Source: Desulfurococcales archaeon (GTDB taxonomy: Archaea; Thermoproteota; Thermoprotei_A; Sulfolobales; Desulfurococcaceae). Taken from it: a stretch of DNA of 6,488 nucleotides. The DNA lies in NCBI GenBank assembly GCA_015521265.1, contig WAON01000272.1, forward strand, positions 1 to 6,488, read 5' to 3'. The position numbers and the translations under genes are program-made. Below the pieces are notes generated by a model. The model searched no databases, had not been told where the DNA came from, and saw only the letters and a program-made list of their open reading frames with translations. This document shows, one piece after another, positions 6,415-6,488 of this stretch. How positions within the stretch are numbered: the first letter of the stretch is position 1; each line of letters opens with the position of its first letter.

Positions 6415-6488
6415 CCCTACTTTATTCGAAGTTTTTATTGAAAATTCCTCGAATGGGGTTGTTACTTATAGTTTTAGCAGTGTAGATA
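6415..6488. other. Right-edge region with no supported gene
   Basis: The region upstream of the protease TATA box contains an inverted repeat, ATTCGA (6424-6429) and TCGAAT (6449-6454). Short open frames on both strands are too short to support. It may include the end of an upstream gene, but nothing here shows this. Confidence 0.4.

Noticed and set aside
6453..6485. Plus-strand ATG reading MGLLLIVLAV, resembling a signal peptide start of a divergent gene
   Set aside because: It reaches a TAG stop after ten codons.
6422..6487. Minus-strand open frame ending in TAA, possibly the tail of an upstream gene
   Set aside because: Only 21 codons are visible with no recognisable motif, so it cannot be told from chance.

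Overview
The window is almost entirely one gene. A single minus-strand reading frame of 2062 codons (6332 down to 144) encodes a secreted, membrane-anchored subtilisin-family (S8) serine protease. Its order is signal peptide, I9-like propeptide, S8 catalytic domain with all four key residues, an unclassified beta-rich module, eleven tandem Ig-like domains of about 100 residues each, and a C-terminal transmembrane helix with a basic cytoplasmic tail. The host looks like a hyperthermophilic crenarchaeon, most plausibly of the Desulfurococcales. The reasons are the archaeal TATA box, a TTG start behind a G-rich Shine-Dalgarno, moderately AT-rich DNA with frequent ATA, AGG and AGA codons, no cysteine in 2062 residues, a very high density of N-glycosylation sequons, and the giant stalked surface-protease design. 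The genus is inference only.

Layout in genomic coordinates: 1-32 is the probable start of a second minus-strand gene that runs off the left edge; it has a TTG start, a GAGGG ribosome-binding site and a hydrophobic signal-peptide-like N-terminus. 33-143 is the intergenic leader and promoter of that gene. 144-6332 is the protease. 6333-6488 is the protease leader and promoter plus about 70 bases with no convincing gene.

The inferred working model is as follows. The protein is exported by Sec, folds with help from its propeptide and calcium loops, and matures at the outer surface. The Ig array then acts as a glycosylated stalk of roughly 40 nm that holds the protease away from the membrane, near or within the S-layer canopy. 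The most notable features are an insertion of about 150 residues between the catalytic His helix and the following strand of the S8 fold, signs that the stalk grew partly by duplication of a two-domain unit, and a possible second exported protein encoded immediately downstream. I see no CRISPR array, RNA gene, mobile element or multigene defence or metabolic system here.
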